Assembly (NCBI RefSeq): GCF_964204865.1
Contig: NC_135254.1
Coordinates: 18,357,001-18,421,000, forward strand
Direction of reading: 5' to 3'
From: Styela clava
Taxonomy: Eukaryota; Chordata; Ascidiacea; Stolidobranchia; Styelidae
Length of the DNA: 64,000 nt
The notes beneath the pieces are model-generated. The model saw only the letters and a program-made list of their open reading frames with translations. It was not told where the DNA came from and searched no databases. This document shows positions 62,320-64,000 of this stretch, piece by piece. Each line of letters starts with the position of its first letter. The first letter of the stretch is position 1. Position numbers and translations under genes: made by a program.

Positions 62320-64000
62320 TCAGATAGATCGTATATATTATAACTCTTCCTGATCAATTTCAATAGCCTTTTTTGTAACCGACAATCAGTTTTGTTTCAC
62401 TATATAATTATGTATAATCATAAATATAATTAATTAAACGCTGGATAATGCCGGTGTTTCATACCTTCACATTGAATAATGAGATCAGACAATTAACCAA
62501 TGGTATGGCTCATCTGTGTTTATGGGCTGGAATACTTCAGGTTTTGCATTTTACGAAACCAATTTAATACATCTGAAAAAGGTGGCAAACATAGAATATC
62601 AATCAGATATTTTAATACCTTTAAAGTCAAACAGTTAAAATTTTATATATGCACTATCCATTAGGCCAGTTGAAAAATATTCATTTCCCGCATGAATAGT
62701 TCGATAATTATGTAGCTGTTTTATGTCATAAAAGCTGTATCTTTGTACAAACAAGAGGCTTTCCAACTTGAGTAAACGACACGGAACACAAGTAGCGTTA
62801 AGAAAATATGAGCCCAATCATTATATTTCAAAATATTTAATTTAACGGAACCAAGATCTTGTTAGGCAGCAATGTTTGTTACAAGGAAATAGATAACATG
62901 TAATCCATGCTACATGTATTCAGTTTGGAATTTATTCGTCGACTTTTTCAAATACATATATGTTTTCAAATACTATGTGTCTGTCCAATTGAAAAGTATA
63001 TCGAAGACACACTAAAAGTTGCTAGTTTAGTCACAGAAGTACAGTTTATTTTGTGCGTTCAAGTTATGTAAGAAACAATTCCGAGTGTTCAAATTTCGAT
63101 AACAGATATATAATAAACACTTGGTATAAAGGGTGCTAAACAAACAAATGTTGTGAAGCTTATTTTGTGCTTTGTCAAAGCTGGTTCCATGACTAATGCA
63201 TTGAGTTACTACATTTATTAAATACAATCTGTGTCAAATAGGACTGAACTTTGACGAATATTTTTTATATAAACGCCACGAAAAAAGATTGATCCTTCTT
63301 TAAACTGCAAGCTCCAAGAATATCCTGTAATATGATTATATGATTCCATAATTATATCTATATCGACATATGTAGCAACCGGTCGATGCAGAATTTAAAC
63401 AAAGATTGTCCAGCAACGTCTCCCACAAATTAAAATGCAATTATACTCAGCTGTACAAACTATCTGCAGCAATGAAATGCAGAATTTATTACCATTTTGC
63501 CAGACCGTCGCCCCAGCATAAATTACGTAAAAAGACTCCGTGAGAAAAGAGTGTCGAATTTATTTATTATATAATTTTAATTTTAATACTGATGCACGAG
63601 ACGTTTCTTGTTTATTCATTTTAGGTTATGGTATTTGTTGAGGACAACATCTCCGTTTTTTCATCAGCACTTACTATTAAACTATATAAGTGTAAATGTT
63701 ATAGTTTGTAAAGATTTTTTGTGATATGTTAATAAACACATGTAAATGTAATTCAATTCGAACTATAAGCGTTTGAGGAAAAATCTTTGGATTAAAAAAC
63801 TCATGCTTCTATCATTTTAAAATAAATTGGATGATTCGTATATAAATTAATTATATAAATTAAGTAGTACACGAGTTACGCCGTAAAATGGCATTCAATT
63901 TTTTTTTTCAAATACCAAATGTGACGTGATGCTTATGTTTATAATACAACAAGCGTAGACTCATCTCTTTTGTTGACGTAAAATTTCCTATCTATGGAAT

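Larger units (their letters stand above)
56360..64000. other. Long AT-rich region without a convincing gene
   Basis: The left few hundred bases are probably the 3' UTR of the Shisa-like gene. Beyond it I found no phase-consistent exon series, no tRNA and no clear terminal repeats. Two weak candidates are annotated separately (59216-59515 and 62192-62319). Confidence 0.4.

Noticed and set aside
1-64000. Bacterial-style operons, CRISPR arrays, attachment sites or phage genes
   Set aside because: None seen; the gene structure is that of an intron-containing animal genome.

Overview
This is a eukaryotic, AT-rich window from an invertebrate animal genome. The evidence is intron-split genes with GT-AG junctions, animal families (calmodulin, SLC22 transporter, BTB-Kelch, Shisa-like membrane protein), and dense hAT, mariner, LINE and SINE remnants. 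Many coding introns are short (70 to 91 bases for the smallest), which would fit a tunicate-like or other compact invertebrate genome. I cannot fix the taxon from sequence alone.

Layout. Bases 1 to about 26,000 are mostly repeats. They hold a tRNA-headed SINE-like block (1.6-2.4 kb), a decayed mariner interrupted by two nested hAT elements (3.1-5.8 kb), a small hAT MITE (6.4 kb), a composite hAT-like element (9.7-11.2 kb), a Ty3/gypsy Pol fragment and another hAT (16.1-17.8 kb), a 5'-truncated CR1/L2-type LINE with an open EN-RT frame on the minus strand (18.3-22.0 kb), several copies of one dispersed repeat, and a hAT element with perfect 8-bp target duplication plus a paralogous empty site (23.3-24.4 kb). 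One short host gene, a divergent calmodulin, sits inside this region at 12.8-13.3 kb.

The right-hand 38 kb holds the other host genes. A 13-exon SLC22-family transporter runs from 26.8 to 36.8 kb on the plus strand, with a mobile element in its last intron. A single-exon BTB-BACK-Kelch gene follows (40.6-42.7 kb), with an 826-bp TIR element just upstream. A five-exon unrecognised small gene lies on the minus strand (46.2-49.1 kb). An eight-exon type I membrane protein with a six-cysteine Shisa/CYYR1-like ectodomain and an unusually long cytoplasmic tail occupies 51.4-56.4 kb. From 56.4 kb to the end I see no convincing gene.

The genes do not look like parts of one pathway. I assembled the gene models by hand from reading frame, phase agreement and splice signals; all exon joins are inferences that transcript data would test.
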